DNA from: Acheta domesticus
Lineage: Eukaryota; Arthropoda; Insecta; Orthoptera; Gryllidae
Reading direction: 5' to 3'
DNA: 64,000 bases
Assembly (NCBI GenBank): GCA_031308135.1
Contig: JAHLJT010009436.1
Coordinates: 137,584,950 to 137,648,949, forward strand
Positions within the stretch are counted from its first letter, which is position 1. Each line of letters begins with the position of its first letter. Shown here one piece after another: positions 12,613 to 23,760 of the stretch. The notes beneath the pieces are model-generated. The model was not told the origin of the DNA and ran no database searches. It saw only the letters and a list, made by a program, of their open reading frames with translations. Both the position numbers and the translations under genes were made by a program.

Positions 12613-13666
12613 CCCCCCGGATATAATTGCGACACCCACAACAGAAAGGGAAAGAGCGAAGAGCAGGACGGGGGGCGCGGGGGGCTGGGAGCTACTCGCA
12701 TAGTAAAAGGGGGCGCCGCCGCTGGCACAGCCGCCGCCGCCGCCGCCGCTGTGCTCCGCGCCGCCCCCCACCCCGCGGGCGCGGGCGTCCGCGTGGCCGG
12801 GGGCAGGCGCGCGGCAGCCGGCGGCGGCGGCGGAGGCGGCGGCGAGGGGAGGGGAGGGTCGCGGAGTGTGCCGGAGCGGCTGCGGGAGCGGCGCCGCTGC
12901 ACACGCCGGCCAGTCGCACGCCGCCTGTGCACGCGCGCGGACGCCGCTCGCCGCCGCCGCCGCTTCTTCCCCGCCCTCCTTCCGGGCGACGTCGGTCGTG
13001 TGCGCGCCACGTTCCCGCCCCCGCCCACCCACCCACCCGCCCGCGACGACGACGTCTCGCCAGATGCTAATCACCGGCGGCCGCTGACTTGTCTGCCCAA
13101 CCGCCCGCGCACGTGTCCGCCGCGTGCCGTCTTGGCATACCGACACTTCGCACCCGCGCTCGCCCTTCCGCTCCACCGCCGACGCAGTTGCTTCGCCTTC
13201 AAGATTTCTCGTGCGATATGCGGAGCGGCCGCCCGATAGTTCTTGCCAGTGTTACCGGTCGCATGCCGGCCGCGCTTGACTTGGCGTGAGTCGCCCGCGC
13301 GTCGCGCGCCGTCGCCCCTGCGCGCCCCAGTGACTGTCAGCCGCGCCGAGTGCCGGAGTGTGCGCGAGCGCGCGCCAGTGGTTCGGAGGCATCGTCCCGC
13401 TCGCAGCCAGCGTCTCCGCGGCGCGCCGCGGCTAGGAGCCGCCCGCCGTGACCCTGTGGCGAGTGGTCGTGCCCCGGGGGGCGGCGCCCCCGGACCCCAG
13501 CGCCGGCGGTCCGGCCGTGGTGGATCCGCCCCCGCCGCTGCACTGGGGGTACGGCGCGGCGCCCGGGTGGCCCGCGCCGGCGCCCGCCCCGTCCACGCCC
13601 GGCGGCGCCGGGGTGCTGGGGCCCGCGGGGCTCCCGCGCCCCGGCAGCGGGGGCCCCCCCGGCGCC

Positions 13667-13734
13667 ATGAAGCGATCGCTCAGCGAGAGCGACGACTGCG
13701 ACGACGTCTTCTCCGAGGAGTCCTCCAAAGAGCA
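13667..13734 (+). CDS. Hey: Hey coding exon 1 (N-terminus, 22 codons plus 2 nt)
   Basis: First coding exon of a Hey-type bHLH-Orange transcriptional repressor, a nuclear effector of Notch signalling. The start is the ATG at 13667 (context GGCGCCATGA). The same frame is open upstream only back to a TAG at 13433 and contains no other ATG. The encoded start MKRSLSESDDCDDVFSEESS is acidic and serine-rich and resembles family N-termini, which commonly begin MKR and have an S-E-S-D/DD motif (family knowledge). The exon ends in a textbook donor, GTAAGT at 13735, in phase 2. Adding the first base of exon 2 restores a CAG (Gln) codon and leads straight into the bHLH, which is the strongest support for this model. 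It lies inside a CpG island of about 1.5 kb. The untranslated leader cannot be delimited from sequence. Confidence 0.88.
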
Positions 13735-13748
13735 GTAAGTGGCCCCGC

Positions 13749-13772
13749 GCGATGCGATGCGATGCGATGCGG
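13749..13772. repeat. (GCGAT)n microsatellite beside the Hey exon 1 donor
   Basis: Four to five tandem pentamers GCGAT begin 14 bases after the splice donor. It is short, likely length-polymorphic and has no coding potential. Confidence 0.85.
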
Positions 13773-13885
13773 ACGCCCCAGATCGATACCGTGGTCGGCG
13801 GTGGGCGGCGGCGCGAGCGCGCGCGGCTTTTGCGGTCGCACCGCCCACCCGCACGCGGCCCCGCCGCCTGCCGACACTCGCCCGG

Positions 13886-13891
13886 CACGTG
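13886..13891. promoter_or_regulatory. CACGTG E-box in early Hey intron 1
   Basis: The palindromic core sits in the context GGCACGTGCG, close to the GGCACGTGCC/GCACGTGCC class-C site preferred by Hey/Hes proteins (family knowledge). It is 152 bases after the exon 1 donor. Two more CACGTG cores flank the gene start, at 13110-13115 and 14693-14698 (context GCCACGTGCC). Three in 1.6 kb is compatible with negative autoregulation by Hey, but GC-rich DNA makes the motif more likely by chance. Confidence 0.35.
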
Positions 13892-14514
13892 CGCGCCGCC
13901 GTCGCCACCTCCGCCCCCGCGCCGCCCGCCTCGGCGCCACCGCCGCTGCCGGCGGTGGCAGCTTGGATTACGCTATCAGCGGTTCTCGCGCCGCCAAATT
14001 ATGAGGAGAGGTGCGAACGCTCCCAGATAGGGTTTGCGCCAGGTGAATCGCTGCTTCCGTGTGCTGCGTTACGTGACCATTAGTGATCTATTTATTTCCT
14101 GGAGAGGCATAAAATTAAGCTGAAATGAATTTTAATGTAATGTCATAAATATGGCATTAAACACGGACTTCGCTAGTGAATTCTGATCAGGGTGTCAAAA
14201 TGAACATTTATATAGAAACCCTTACGTATACGTGTCTATTAATTTAGGCTAGTCAGCGATGACGTTGAAGAGGTATGTTTTTCAAGTGACATCTCTGCTG
14301 AGAAAACTAATGACAGTACAACCTTTGCAACACATCTTTATAAGTATGCCATTATATACTTTCAATAAACTTACGCTTTGTCCTCAAAAGAGTATAACAT
14401 AGAAGGTTGTATTTATAAAAGTAGAACAACAAAATGATATGTGAAACTCTAAGGTATCATGAAACATTTTCAATGTTTGACATCTGACAGGTTTCATTTT
14501 CAAGTAGGATTAAG

Positions 14515-14725
14515 TGGCAGGTCGAGTTCGCTGACAGCGTAGGTGCGGGCAACTATCAGTGGCGAGGTGTCTGATAATCTTGCGCGGCAGATGTTGCGGA
14601 AAAAAGCGCGCCAGCTAGGCGAGATAACCGCCTCCGCAGACTGTCGTAGCGCTGCAGCTTCGGCGTGGAAGGTTGGAGCACTACTCAGGTGCCACGTGCC
14701 GTTATTTTCGCGTAGCACTCCTCAG
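14515..14725. promoter_or_regulatory. GC-elevated patch in Hey intron 1, possible enhancer
   Basis: About 210 bases of balanced, non-repetitive composition stand out in an AT-rich intron. It contains GATA-type cores (GATAA) and a CACGTG E-box at 14693-14698. There is no repeat signature and no recognisable protein in any frame. Comparable patches lie at about 15690-16040, 16745-17110 and 18290-18560. The regulatory role is inferred only from composition and location in the first intron of a developmental regulator. Confidence 0.25.
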
Positions 14726-15689
14726 GAATAGTTCTCGATCAAGCCGCCAATAACCGATTTCTCAATCTTATCTCTTCTCGATTTTTACTTGTCATCGTCT
14801 CTTGGCAGATAGACTAATATGACAGCACTATCGCAGTTTGCGTCAGATCGATAGTGTGGAGACGATGCTATTGTACGAGCCCAGATAGTCTCAATTCCCA
14901 TCGATAGTTTTTTCCACAAAACAATTTTCAGAAATTTCTGGATATTCCCTCAAACTATCTCTAAACTGGTGAAGTGTTTCCTGTTATTTTATCTTAATGT
15001 AGTCACTGATTAATTCACTTCGGAATTGACATAATTTGCTATTCAACACAAGTTAGGTTAATGATATTGCAATTTCACACTATTGTCGGTCCTGCTTAAT
15101 TTAGTACATACAATACAACGCGAAATTGGCCGAGTACAGGTGCACGAGCCACTCGTGTTCACTGATATTTTTTAGTGTTAAACTCTACCATGTATATTCA
15201 TAATCACTACATATATAATGAGACAAATGAATCAGAAAATGTTCACTGAACTATTCAGAATACTAATGAGGCTTACTTCGTTACAGCAATGAAATTATAA
15301 ATGCGGTACAAACTGTGAAGAAGAATCTTTCACCCACATGGAATATTTATGAAATACAATTCGAATCAGTTTCATGATATATTTTCAACAAGTCATTTGT
15401 ACAGATAACATCAAAGATTTTAGGACACATACGTTTTTTTATGTTCTCGATAAGCTAATTTGTCGTTAATATTACTGATAAAATATTTCCTCGTGTTAAT
15501 ATGAGAATAATGCCGCTAATATAATGTATTAGTGCAATTAAGTTATTAATAAATAAAAAAATTGGGAAACTTTAAGACATGATGCTTCAAAAAAGTCGCA
15601 AACGCATTTAGGTGTGTAACGATTGGAATCGAAGGTTTATTTAGTTAAAAATACAGAAGAGAATTGTCTTTCTAGAGTTCACTTGAACG

Positions 15690-16040
15690 TTGGCAGCTGT
15701 TAATTCTATGCATTGGCCATTTCTCGTTACCGCATGTGACTTCGCTCTCGGCAGTGACTCCTCACAACCGTAGCACCACATTGACCCATCAGCAACGTCA
15801 CGGCGAAGTCGTACAACGTCTTAGGCAGTAATCTCGGGCAGAGACAAATGGAACGGAGAGAGGGAGTACGCCCGCTGTTGTATGGTCTCCTGCGGTCGCG
15901 ACTAGAAATTGCGCCTCGCGCTCAACGCACGGTCCAGGCTCACATTATGTTACTCCCTCGTTAGCCGAATAAACAATCTGCACGTCTGTATCGCCGCTGC
16001 ACCGGTTGCGCCAATGAATCAGCATTAGCAGAGAAGCAGA
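15690..16040. promoter_or_regulatory. GC-elevated patch in Hey intron 1, possible enhancer
   Basis: About 350 bases of complex, non-repetitive sequence with raised CpG content between AT-rich flanks. It includes an E-box-like CAGCTG and several TGAC/GTCA cores. Recognisable coding sequence and terminal repeats are absent. Candidate cis-regulatory element by composition only. Confidence 0.25.
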
Positions 16041-16172
16041 TGCAGACCTCCAGATATGTTGATCTGAAGTGTAGATTGGAGTCTTTATGATTCATGAAGT
16101 TTTTTAGAACAAATCATTCCATATGTTCTGGACTTGTTTTAAATATTAAATCGTAAGTTTTTAAGTGTGCAT

Positions 16173-16425
16173 GCACTGGCGGATTAAGGGGAGGCATGCC
16201 CCCCCTCCGCCAAAAAGCCTAGAGTTTTCGTTTACCTTCTTTCATTCCGCAAAATTGATTTAAATATTTGTATACAACTTTGTAATTATTTAAACAATAA
16301 TAATGTATATATATATATATATAACTATATAAATAATACACAATATAATAAATACGTTAATTATTTAACAAAAATCTACGATCTCCTCCTTCCAAGAATG
16401 ATCGACTGGATCCACCCCTGCGCAG
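16173..16425 (+). mobile_element. MITE family 1, copy B
   Basis: The element begins CACTGGCGGATTAAGGGG and ends near GGATCCACCCCTGCGCAG. The two ends are imperfect inverted repeats. Inside, the order CCTAGAGTTTTC, CAAAATTGATTTAAATATT, then TTTAACAAAAATCTACGA is shared with copies at 2203-2487 (reverse) and 43606-43853 (forward). There is no coding capacity. It contains a short (TA)n run at 16306-16322. A non-autonomous DNA transposon is the best reading; the superfamily is not determined. Confidence 0.7.
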
Positions 16426-16744
16426 GTAATGCATAAGAGTTATTACCAGAGATGAATTACCTACAAGAAGTAAAATGATGATCACTGGATATTGTATTTT
16501 AAAGCAGAACTATTACATCAATTGTTTAAAATATCATTAATCTCACGTCTGATTCCACATTCATATTTATCTTACGTTGTAGATAAATAATTAGTACTTT
16601 TTTAATCACTTTTGCAAACACCTTGAAATATTTTTATAACTACTTGATTCAAATGTAATCGTAATAGATTTTCCCACACTTTTTTCCCAAAGAACGAGAA
16701 AATTCCAAAATTCCATTTCGAGTCTATAAAGAAAGAATACAATT

Positions 16745-17110
16745 TTACTGGATATCCGTCAGTTTCTCGAGTGGCGGAACTGACTCCAGCGTTGACACGG
16801 CTTTAATTCCAAGGAGATGCTGATCTGGCAGCGTAGTGATGAGCTGTAGTCATGAGAGCTTCATAAAGAGGCTTCGACGATGAGTTGATATGAGGCGTAA
16901 TTTTAATGTGAGTTAATTGCTCCAGCGAGGTGCGAACGATGCAGGAACTTTCCGCGAGGTGCCGCCAACGCACAGCTAGATGACTAATTAACAAATTAAA
17001 CTGCCTACGACGTCGTTCACAAGTGGTAGGCAGGATAGAAACCTTTACCGTTGTGAAGCAGATCTTATCGGCACGTCGAAGCTTGGGAAATACATAGATA
17101 TTTGTAGGCA
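16745..17110. promoter_or_regulatory. GC-elevated patch in Hey intron 1, possible enhancer
   Basis: About 365 bases of mixed composition lie 65 bases downstream of a Su(H)-like site (TTTCCCACA at 16670-16678). Several TAAT/ATTA homeodomain cores are present. A minus-strand frame of 102 codons overlaps it but matches nothing I recognise. Candidate element only. Confidence 0.25.
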
Positions 17111-18289
17111 ACGCACAGAGTATTCAGGGCAGAAATGAACTATCTCTACATTCTTAGATGCACTGACTTTTGAAAGATGTTATTAAGAATATTAGTTTTA
17201 TTTTGCATTTTCTGGGTTTTTCAATTTTCGTGGATATATGTTTAAAAAATTGAATGTGATGCCGTAATTGTTTTAATAACTTTAAACACAGGAATATTCT
17301 ATAGTAAGCTTTTAAAACTTATTGACAAATAGTTACTTAATCAAAAACTCTGAGCAATTACCTCTTATCGGACTGTGCAGATACAGTAAGCGATCCCTTG
17401 TAGGCGACATCTGCACGACAAAGATACGCTGAGTGAGCAGGTTACATTCTCTAGATATAGCGAGTTACTCAATTTTACAATAAGGTTATTATAACAGTTT
17501 TGAAGAAACTCAGAATTATCCCAAATATTGAAAGGTGTCATGCATAAAATGCTTTACATTATTAATACTTAATGATTCAAACATTGCATTATAAATTAAC
17601 GTGTATGTAAATGTTCACTTAGTATTACTCACACATTAACGCTGTTTTGATTGTTAATATTGTTTCAGTAATATTTTTCGAAAGCGTATTTTGAAGTTGC
17701 CACCATTGAAAATAAAATGAGCAATTATATATTCAACATGTAAATGACTTGCAAATATTAGGATACATTTCCAAAATGCTTTAAAATGTTACTTTTATTC
17801 AAGAACCACCTTTCTTATTTTCATAATTACAACGTCCATTTTGTGACAGACCAACGCCACGTCATACTTACTGAAATAATATTTTGCTTCTCTGTACCTT
17901 GTCATTGCAGTTATGGCATGAAGTCACGACATCATAGAATCTACTTCATAAGAACCTATCGATTTAACTGGCACACAAGCAATTTACTAACATTTGTCCA
18001 GGAATATTTGACATTATTTAGTAGTAAAACAATCCGGAAGTTTGATAAGCGGTTCTGAACTATAAGACCATTGAGTAGTTTTTTTCCAGGCCTTTCGCAA
18101 CTTTGGAAGGTATGCGTAATCCCTTAGATCAGAAAGTTCACGCACCTATCTCACGTTCACATATCGTTCATCTATTGTTCATGACCTTTTTCTTTTTTTC
18201 GATTTTACTGCTAAGGAGTCGCTAATCCTCCGTTTCACGAATGTATCATGTGTCATTTACATCGTATACCAAATTCTTCTAGCATTTCG

Positions 18290-18560
18290 TGCCCAACGGT
18301 GCACATCGTTCCACGTTCATGCCCTCGTGCATTCTTTTGGGGGCGACTCGCGAGAGCCGCCTTCGCGTCTCGCGATGCAACAATTAGACGTCCTTGACGA
18401 GCGCACCTACGCGCCTGCGAAGGAGACCGGAAACGTCGCCAGACGTCGCTCTGTACAGCCAGTGCTTGCGTTGCACGGCACAGCCGCTGGCGCAGGCCTT
18501 GACTGAACCGCTCCAAAACCGCCTGAATCCTGCACGAGCTCAAATGCCACTTCCTTGGCC
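18290..18560. promoter_or_regulatory. GC-elevated patch in Hey intron 1, possible enhancer
   Basis: About 270 bases rich in CpG with complex sequence, flanked by AT-rich DNA. A minus-strand open frame covers it (to 18588), but the sequence does not resemble a known family. Candidate regulatory or island sequence by composition only. Confidence 0.2.
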
Positions 18561-21249
18561 CACTTCGTACAACACCCTGAAATGTCACTGAAATATTATA
18601 AATCGCTCATGGAAATGTTTACAGTATGTTCAACTAGTGATTCATTCGTTTCCTCAACATTATGTACTTTTTACTCAGTGAGTATTTCAGGTGTGAAAAC
18701 TGAACCCTTTGAGTTCCTTCTAATATTACCAATAAATAATTCCTATGTCGTTGTGGTGCCCCAAGCATAGTTACTTTGTTCTTTTATTTTTGAATTTCAT
18801 CCTGTGACTTACCTGCATCGCGCTGTACTCCTCTGCACCCCATTTTCATTTTATTTTATATATTTTTTATTTGCAATGTGTTATGTCAGAACAATAGGCA
18901 AATCTTTTGACAGAGTTACAATGGCATGTGAAGGAACTGGTCATTCACACTTCTGCACCGCGTGCATAGGTAGCGCGCGAGTCCGCAGAACAGGGCTTTA
19001 CTCACCCGAAGTACAAGTTTTTGCCCGTTTTTAGCTTCTGCAGTAACAAATCGCTTCTCAGCAAAATAATATTAGAAAAATGTATTAATCACGTGCAGAA
19101 AACAATGTTTTTGCCCTTGAAAAGACTCGCTTAATGTATATGACATAATTTCATCACTGCTACTGTTTTATATCAAATGAAAGAATCACTTTTAGTTTCT
19201 CCCCAGATAAATTGTCACCTGTCAGTTCAATATTAACTTCATTTTTATTGCATAAAATAAAGACCCTGTCATTGCGATGGAAAATTTTACCTTTGGTGGC
19301 CAAAACAAACATTTCGACCTTTATCTCAGATGCTCTCAAATATTGAATACTGCTTATTGGTGAAGCTCTTATCAATGCATCATGAATTAATTTTCCGTGG
19401 TTTCCTTGGACAAGGCGTTTTATATATACCGCTCAGTTTTACTAAACATTTTATTTCAGTTTACCTGGAAATATTGATACTTAAAATCGAGAAGAGCTTT
19501 GTTTTAATGAAACATTTTATATCCTCGCGGATATTCGGAAGCGTATTTCCGTTGTTCACAAAAATGTGTATACATCTTTTGGTACTATATCTTATCTTTT
19601 TTTATTCGCTTACTTATTTTCTTCCTTACTACCATCTACTTTGCCCATTAATCGTTGTAACTTTACCATTATTACGTTTCAGTGAGTATTTACAAAAATT
19701 GTGTCCTGAGGCCGAGTCGGTTGACAAACAAGATAAGTGTGTCACAGTGGGACGAACAGTGGAAAACCACGCTCAAAACGTAGCTATAAGTCTCTTTTTC
19801 CTTATCTTATATTCCAAAACATACTCATCTCTAGTCTTAACATTTTCGCCTTTTCTCGTCCTCAACCAGTCATTCTTCTATGACATTGAGGTATCATGGG
19901 AACGGATGAGAGGGAAAAGAAGTTCCGGAATTGAGGGTCGGGTGCTGTTTCAGGAACATTCAGAGATAAAAAAGTACGTCATCGATCGAACGCAGCTGCA
20001 GGGCAGTGCAGCTCCATTTCTTTCTTTAGAGAGATGTCAATCTCAGGAAAAGACCACCTTTACTCGTCCATGAGAGATCATCACCGAAATTCCAGCAGCC
20101 GAAGTTTTCGAGTTCTGAACTGCTGTTCTCTTGCCTCTTTTCCGATTTTATCAAATTCTCCAGAAAATAACTATGAATTGGCCAAGATACAGAAAGTATT
20201 TCTGGGTTGAGAGGCAATTTAAATTCGTCCTTCACTCTCCATAAATGTTTTTGAAAATTTAAAAGTTTATCCTTAATGATAATACGTAAAATTTCCAACA
20301 AAAAATATTTTGTTCTTCGCCCTAGGTTCTGCCTCTAGATCAAGCTCTTCAACAGTAAAAACAGGTTTTATTAGGCTGTGTCATCTACACGACCGTAGAT
20401 AATTACAGCTCATCTATGGTGCTAAGAGAAAAAAAATGGTAGAATGTCTCATTTGATAAAATTAATTTAGATTCAACTTAAATATCATCACTACCTTCAT
20501 TAGTCTACGTACGATACAGGTGAAATTTTCAAGAGAAATAAATGAGTCAATTTAATTCTAGCCTGTTGTCATGATGGAACGTCTTTCGCTTTTCTTTATG
20601 TCATTCACAATATTATCTCACAACTTGTCCCTTTCTTTCAACATTTGAAAATGTCAAGAGTTAGACCATCTTCCCAAGTACATGACTCACAGTGACAGTT
20701 CCTGATGTGAAACATCTGCTTGCCTTCATATTTAACTTTCTATGGTTCCAGCCACAGAAAGTTGAGGAGCTAAATAACAAGATTGCTCCATTAATAGCAG
20801 TGTAATCCTTAAACTTCAAATCAATTAAAGTGTATAACTTATCATTCACTGCTTACTCTTGGAGCCCTGAAAACATAATCTCCATCTTTTTCCATATGTT
20901 AATTGAAATATTCTCTTGTCAGAATTATTTCATTTTCACTCACCTCTAAATGTTAAGATTCTCAATCGTTGTTCTCACAGCTGATCATTTTTAAGCGGTC
21001 CATACACCAGCGAGCGTGTCCCTTGAGCTTGTCACTCGCCGCGCATGTAATTTTGTCGCCACCACTACCTGTTTCAATTTTTCATTTGATCCAAAAGCTA
21101 GGCAACTACGGGCAAGCCTCGCTGGACGAATTCATCCTCACTCTGGTTGTTGTTGTAAATCTATCTCCGCAGCAATAATATTCAAAGTTCGCTAAACGAA
21201 TAACTCAGTGGTAGCGACAGGTTTGCGAACCGCGTGAGGAAGTTTGATT

Positions 21250-21773
21250 GAATATCTCGTGTTTCAACTGCTATGGCCATTAGTCCCGCGTGAAGTGTAG
21301 ATTTTTATCCAGGGAGGTGGCGTTGTTTGCCCCCCCCCCGCGCTGAATGGTGAGATCAGGCGTCGACCGACACGTCTTGTGGGGGTTTCCCCATCCAGGT
21401 TATATCTCCGACCAGCAGGGCACCGCCCCACTCGGGACAAGCCCTTAAAATACCGACGAGTCTCTCGGCATGTGTGTTAGTGTAGGACATGAAAATGTGT
21501 GAGAGTAAAGGATGTGGATAAGACAAGGAAGAGGAAGGAAAGATCGCACAGTCTGAGACCCGTTTGTTAGGGTACAGCTCCGGCATTCGCCTGGTGTTGA
21601 TCGGAGAAACCGCGGAAAACTCCCGATCAGAGCAGACGGCCGCTAGAATTCTCCTCCAGACAGCGGCTGAATTCGACCTAATTATAGTTTTGCAGCTAGT
21701 GTCGAAAATCCTGACGCCGTAGGATCTCTAACTCTAGGAGGCACTCTAGTATCAATCGGTTGATACTCTGAGC
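21250..21773 (-). mobile_element. tRNA-headed SINE, copy 1 (minus orientation)
   Basis: On the minus strand a decayed tRNA-like head (GGCTCAGAG A-box region, then a diverged B-box) is followed by GGATTTTCGACACTAGCT, GTCGAATTCAGCCGCTGTC, TCTGATCGG, the GGCGGTGCCCTG block and a tail ACTAATGGCCATAGCAGTTG. The same order of blocks occurs in three other places in the window. This is the only other copy besides 33.5 kb that keeps the head. It lies in Hey intron 1, about 320 bases before exon 2. Confidence 0.7.
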
Positions 21774-22018
21774 CATCTCAACCAATGCTTGACGAAGGCT
21801 TGAAGAGCCTTGCTTGCTAGTAAATGGACCGGACTCGCTGATGTAGGGCAACCAGTCATTACCCATTTCCCGCAGCGCGATCATCGCGGGCAAGGGCACT
21901 TGATACTCTGATCCACCTCAGCCAATACTTGAGGAAGACTTCATAACCTTTCCTCACCCATAAATGGGCCAGAGCTGAACTCGCTTGTGTATGGCAACCG
22001 ACCATACACGCAGCGCGA
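21761..22018. repeat. Two tandem 140-bp units immediately upstream of Hey exon 2
   Basis: Units start TGATACTCTGAGCCATCTCA (21761) and TGATACTCTGATCCACCTCA (21901), a period of 140. Both continue through CCAAT(G/A)CTTGA, TAAATGG(A/G)CC, ACTCGCT, AGGGCAACC or ATGGCAACC and GCAGCGCGA. They diverge by about a quarter. The second ends about 75 bases before exon 2. The first abuts or overlaps the SINE head, whose GGCTCAGAG sequence is part of the unit. Confidence 0.75.
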
Positions 22019-22092
22019 GAGTCTTCTACGCTGACCGCGGGCGGGCGGTGGGCGAACGCGCGCTTCATGACGCCGTGTGTGTGTGCGCGCAG

Positions 22093-22310
22093 GTGCTCGT
22101 CGCCGGGTGACGCGGACAGCTGCCAGATGCTGAGCCGCAAGAAGCGGCGCGGCATCATCGAGAAACGGCGCCGCGACCGCATCAACACCAGCCTCACGGA
22201 GCTGCGCCGCCTCGTGCCGTCCGCCTACGAGAAGCAGGGCTCCGCCAAGCTGGAGAAGGCCGAGATCCTGCAGCTGACCGTCGACCACCTCAAGATGCTG
22301 CACGCCAAAG
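22093..22310 (+). CDS. Hey: Hey coding exon 2 (complete bHLH domain)
   Basis: Encodes residues 23-95 of the model protein. The basic region is [17 protein letters not shown] (residues 38-54). It has glycine (Gly43) where Hairy/E(spl) proteins have proline, which is the diagnostic Hey-family feature. Helix 1, loop and helix 2 follow (about 51-92) with the family-typical [19 protein letters not shown] and VDHLKMLH segments. The domain dimerises and binds E-boxes to repress Notch-responsive genes. The acceptor is the CAG after a GT/GC-rich pyrimidine-poor tract (22091-22092). The donor is AAAG|GTAAGG at 22311, phase 1. The whole bHLH sits in one exon, whereas vertebrate HEY genes split it over several. 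The protein is incomplete here: the Orange domain, YRPW-like motif and stop codon are missing from the window. Confidence 0.95.
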
Positions 22311-23189
22311 GTAAGGACCCTTCAGCTTTTCTACGTTTCTTACTCATTGGGCAGGTAGCAACGATCAAATCGAGTCAACAATAAAAAAGTAAGAAAAATT
22401 AGGGTAAGTGGCGATCATTTCGTTACTAATCTGTCAAGCAGGAGAACAGTCAACAAACAAAAAATAAATAAAAACGAAAGAAAATGAATATTTTGAGACA
22501 ACATATAAATACGTTGGGAACGGTCTAATTTGGGAAAGTTCATTTTACTAGGCAGACTTGAGGGCGATATATAACGAGGACGATATGGTAGTTTGTTAAG
22601 AGAATGAAAGGAGATAATCAAGTAGAAGCGTTATACCAACTCTCCGTATTGTATTGGAAATAACATATACTGTGACATTTAATCAGGGATACAGTTTATA
22701 GACGGAAATGTAATGAGGTCACGAGATAATTATGCATTAGTGTGAATACGATCTTAACACCATGGATCGATCTTTATCTCAAAAATATAAAGGCAATGAG
22801 ACTCGAACATCACCTTTGGCTCTAACAAAAGGTATTTTGCATGAACGTTTGTCTTATTTAGAGCCATATATTGCAGAGTTTGAAATCGTCGTATTCCATT
22901 ATGAGTATTTCCGTTCCATAAACATAACTGGTTTTCCGCAATGAATCTCCATTCTTATGATTTTTTTAATGATTTCTTTCACTGCTCACGAAAGAATACC
23001 ATTCAGATTGGCGCCGTATTCCGGTTATCAGTATATTAATTACGAACGTAATTCTTTTCCTGGGGCGTTAGCCTGCCGTCCTCCAGTACGCTTTCTCTTA
23101 TCGGTCTGGCAGCAACCCACGCAATGAACCCCGATAGCGCATTCTTAGAGGCCCTGTTTGCCAATGAAAACTCCGTCTGGCGACTGCTG

Positions 23190-23760
23190 TTACGCGCCTA
23201 ACGGCCGCCGCGCCGTGCGTCGCCGCTCGCCGCCCAGCGGAGCGCTGCGGCACGCTCCACGGGCTCCCGCCTGCAATTACCGCGATGGCGGCCGCGATAA
23301 CCTGCCCTCCTCCCCTCGCACGCGCACCTCGTCGCCTTGTTCCCCCCGCCCCGCGCCGCGCCATTCCGACCCAGGCCACCCCATCCCGCGCCGCCCCGTT
23401 CAGTCCCGTCGCTTCCCGTCCCGTCCCGTTCCGCCCTGCGCGGCCCCGTCCCCACGCCACCCCCTCCAGTCCGGTCCCTCTCCACCGTGCGCTGCCTCGT
23501 CCACACGCCACCCCGTCCAGTCCCGCCCCGCCCCATGCCACCCCGTTCACTCCTGTCCCTTCCCGCCCTCCGCCACTCCGTCCTATTCCTCCTCGACCCG
23601 CTTTACGCTATCCCATCCGGTCCCGTCCCGTCCCCTGCGCCCCCCTTCCCACGCCGCCCCGCACCCCGTGCCGCTCTGCCCCTGCACCCCGCTCTGTCCC
23701 ACCTTGCCACCCGCCTTCCCGCCACCCGGTCTTGTCCGGCGGCATCTCAGCTACCCTCAA
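23190..23760. repeat. C-rich degenerate minisatellite
   Basis: The plus strand is overwhelmingly pyrimidine with CCCGT and CCCCG motifs. A unit of about 60 bases is visible as repeats of CACGCCACCCC, TCCAGTCC and variants (near 23452, 23510 and 23535). All three plus frames are open for 158-212 codons because the composition lacks stops. The proline/arginine/serine translations are not evidence of a gene. GC-rich unique sequence lies at its left edge (23.16-23.34 kb). Confidence 0.6.

Larger units (their letters stand above)
12480..14035 (+). promoter_or_regulatory. Hey: Hey CpG-island promoter and leader region
   Basis: A block of about 1.5 kb, very GC- and CpG-rich, surrounds exon 1. It begins abruptly after AT-rich sequence at about 12.48 kb and ends just inside intron 1. 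It contains several runs of GCC/GGC triplets, which is why all frames look open. No convincing TATA box is visible, consistent with a dispersed CpG-island promoter. The transcription start cannot be placed. Su(H)-like and CACGTG motifs inside it are listed separately. Long open frames on both strands here (for example 12496-13176 minus and 13243-14004 plus) are compositional artefacts. Confidence 0.7.
13735..22092 (+). other. Hey: Hey intron 1 (8.36 kb)
   Basis: GT at 13735 (GTAAGT) and AG at 22091-22092 join exons 1 and 2 in frame. The intron is mostly AT-rich and non-coding. Its contents, listed separately, are a (GCGAT)n run beside the donor, GC-elevated patches, one MITE, one SINE and a tandem duplication close to the acceptor. 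An open frame of 247 codons at 19330-20073 has no recognisable similarity and is treated as spurious. A second Su(H)-like site (TTTCCCACA, 16670-16678) lies in it. Confidence 0.85.

Noticed and set aside
13448..13666. Upstream extension of the Hey reading frame starting at GTG
   Set aside because: No ATG in the extension. Proline/glycine/alanine composition is that of the island, and the family N-terminus starts at the ATG at 13667.
13243..14004. 253-codon frame overlapping Hey exon 1
   Set aside because: Different frame from the Hey exon, arginine/alanine-rich and a by-product of the CpG island.
19330..20073. 247-codon open frame inside Hey intron 1
   Set aside because: Long for an AT-rich intron, but the translation is hydrophobic, low in complexity in places and resembles no family I know. 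No supporting splice or start context was seen.
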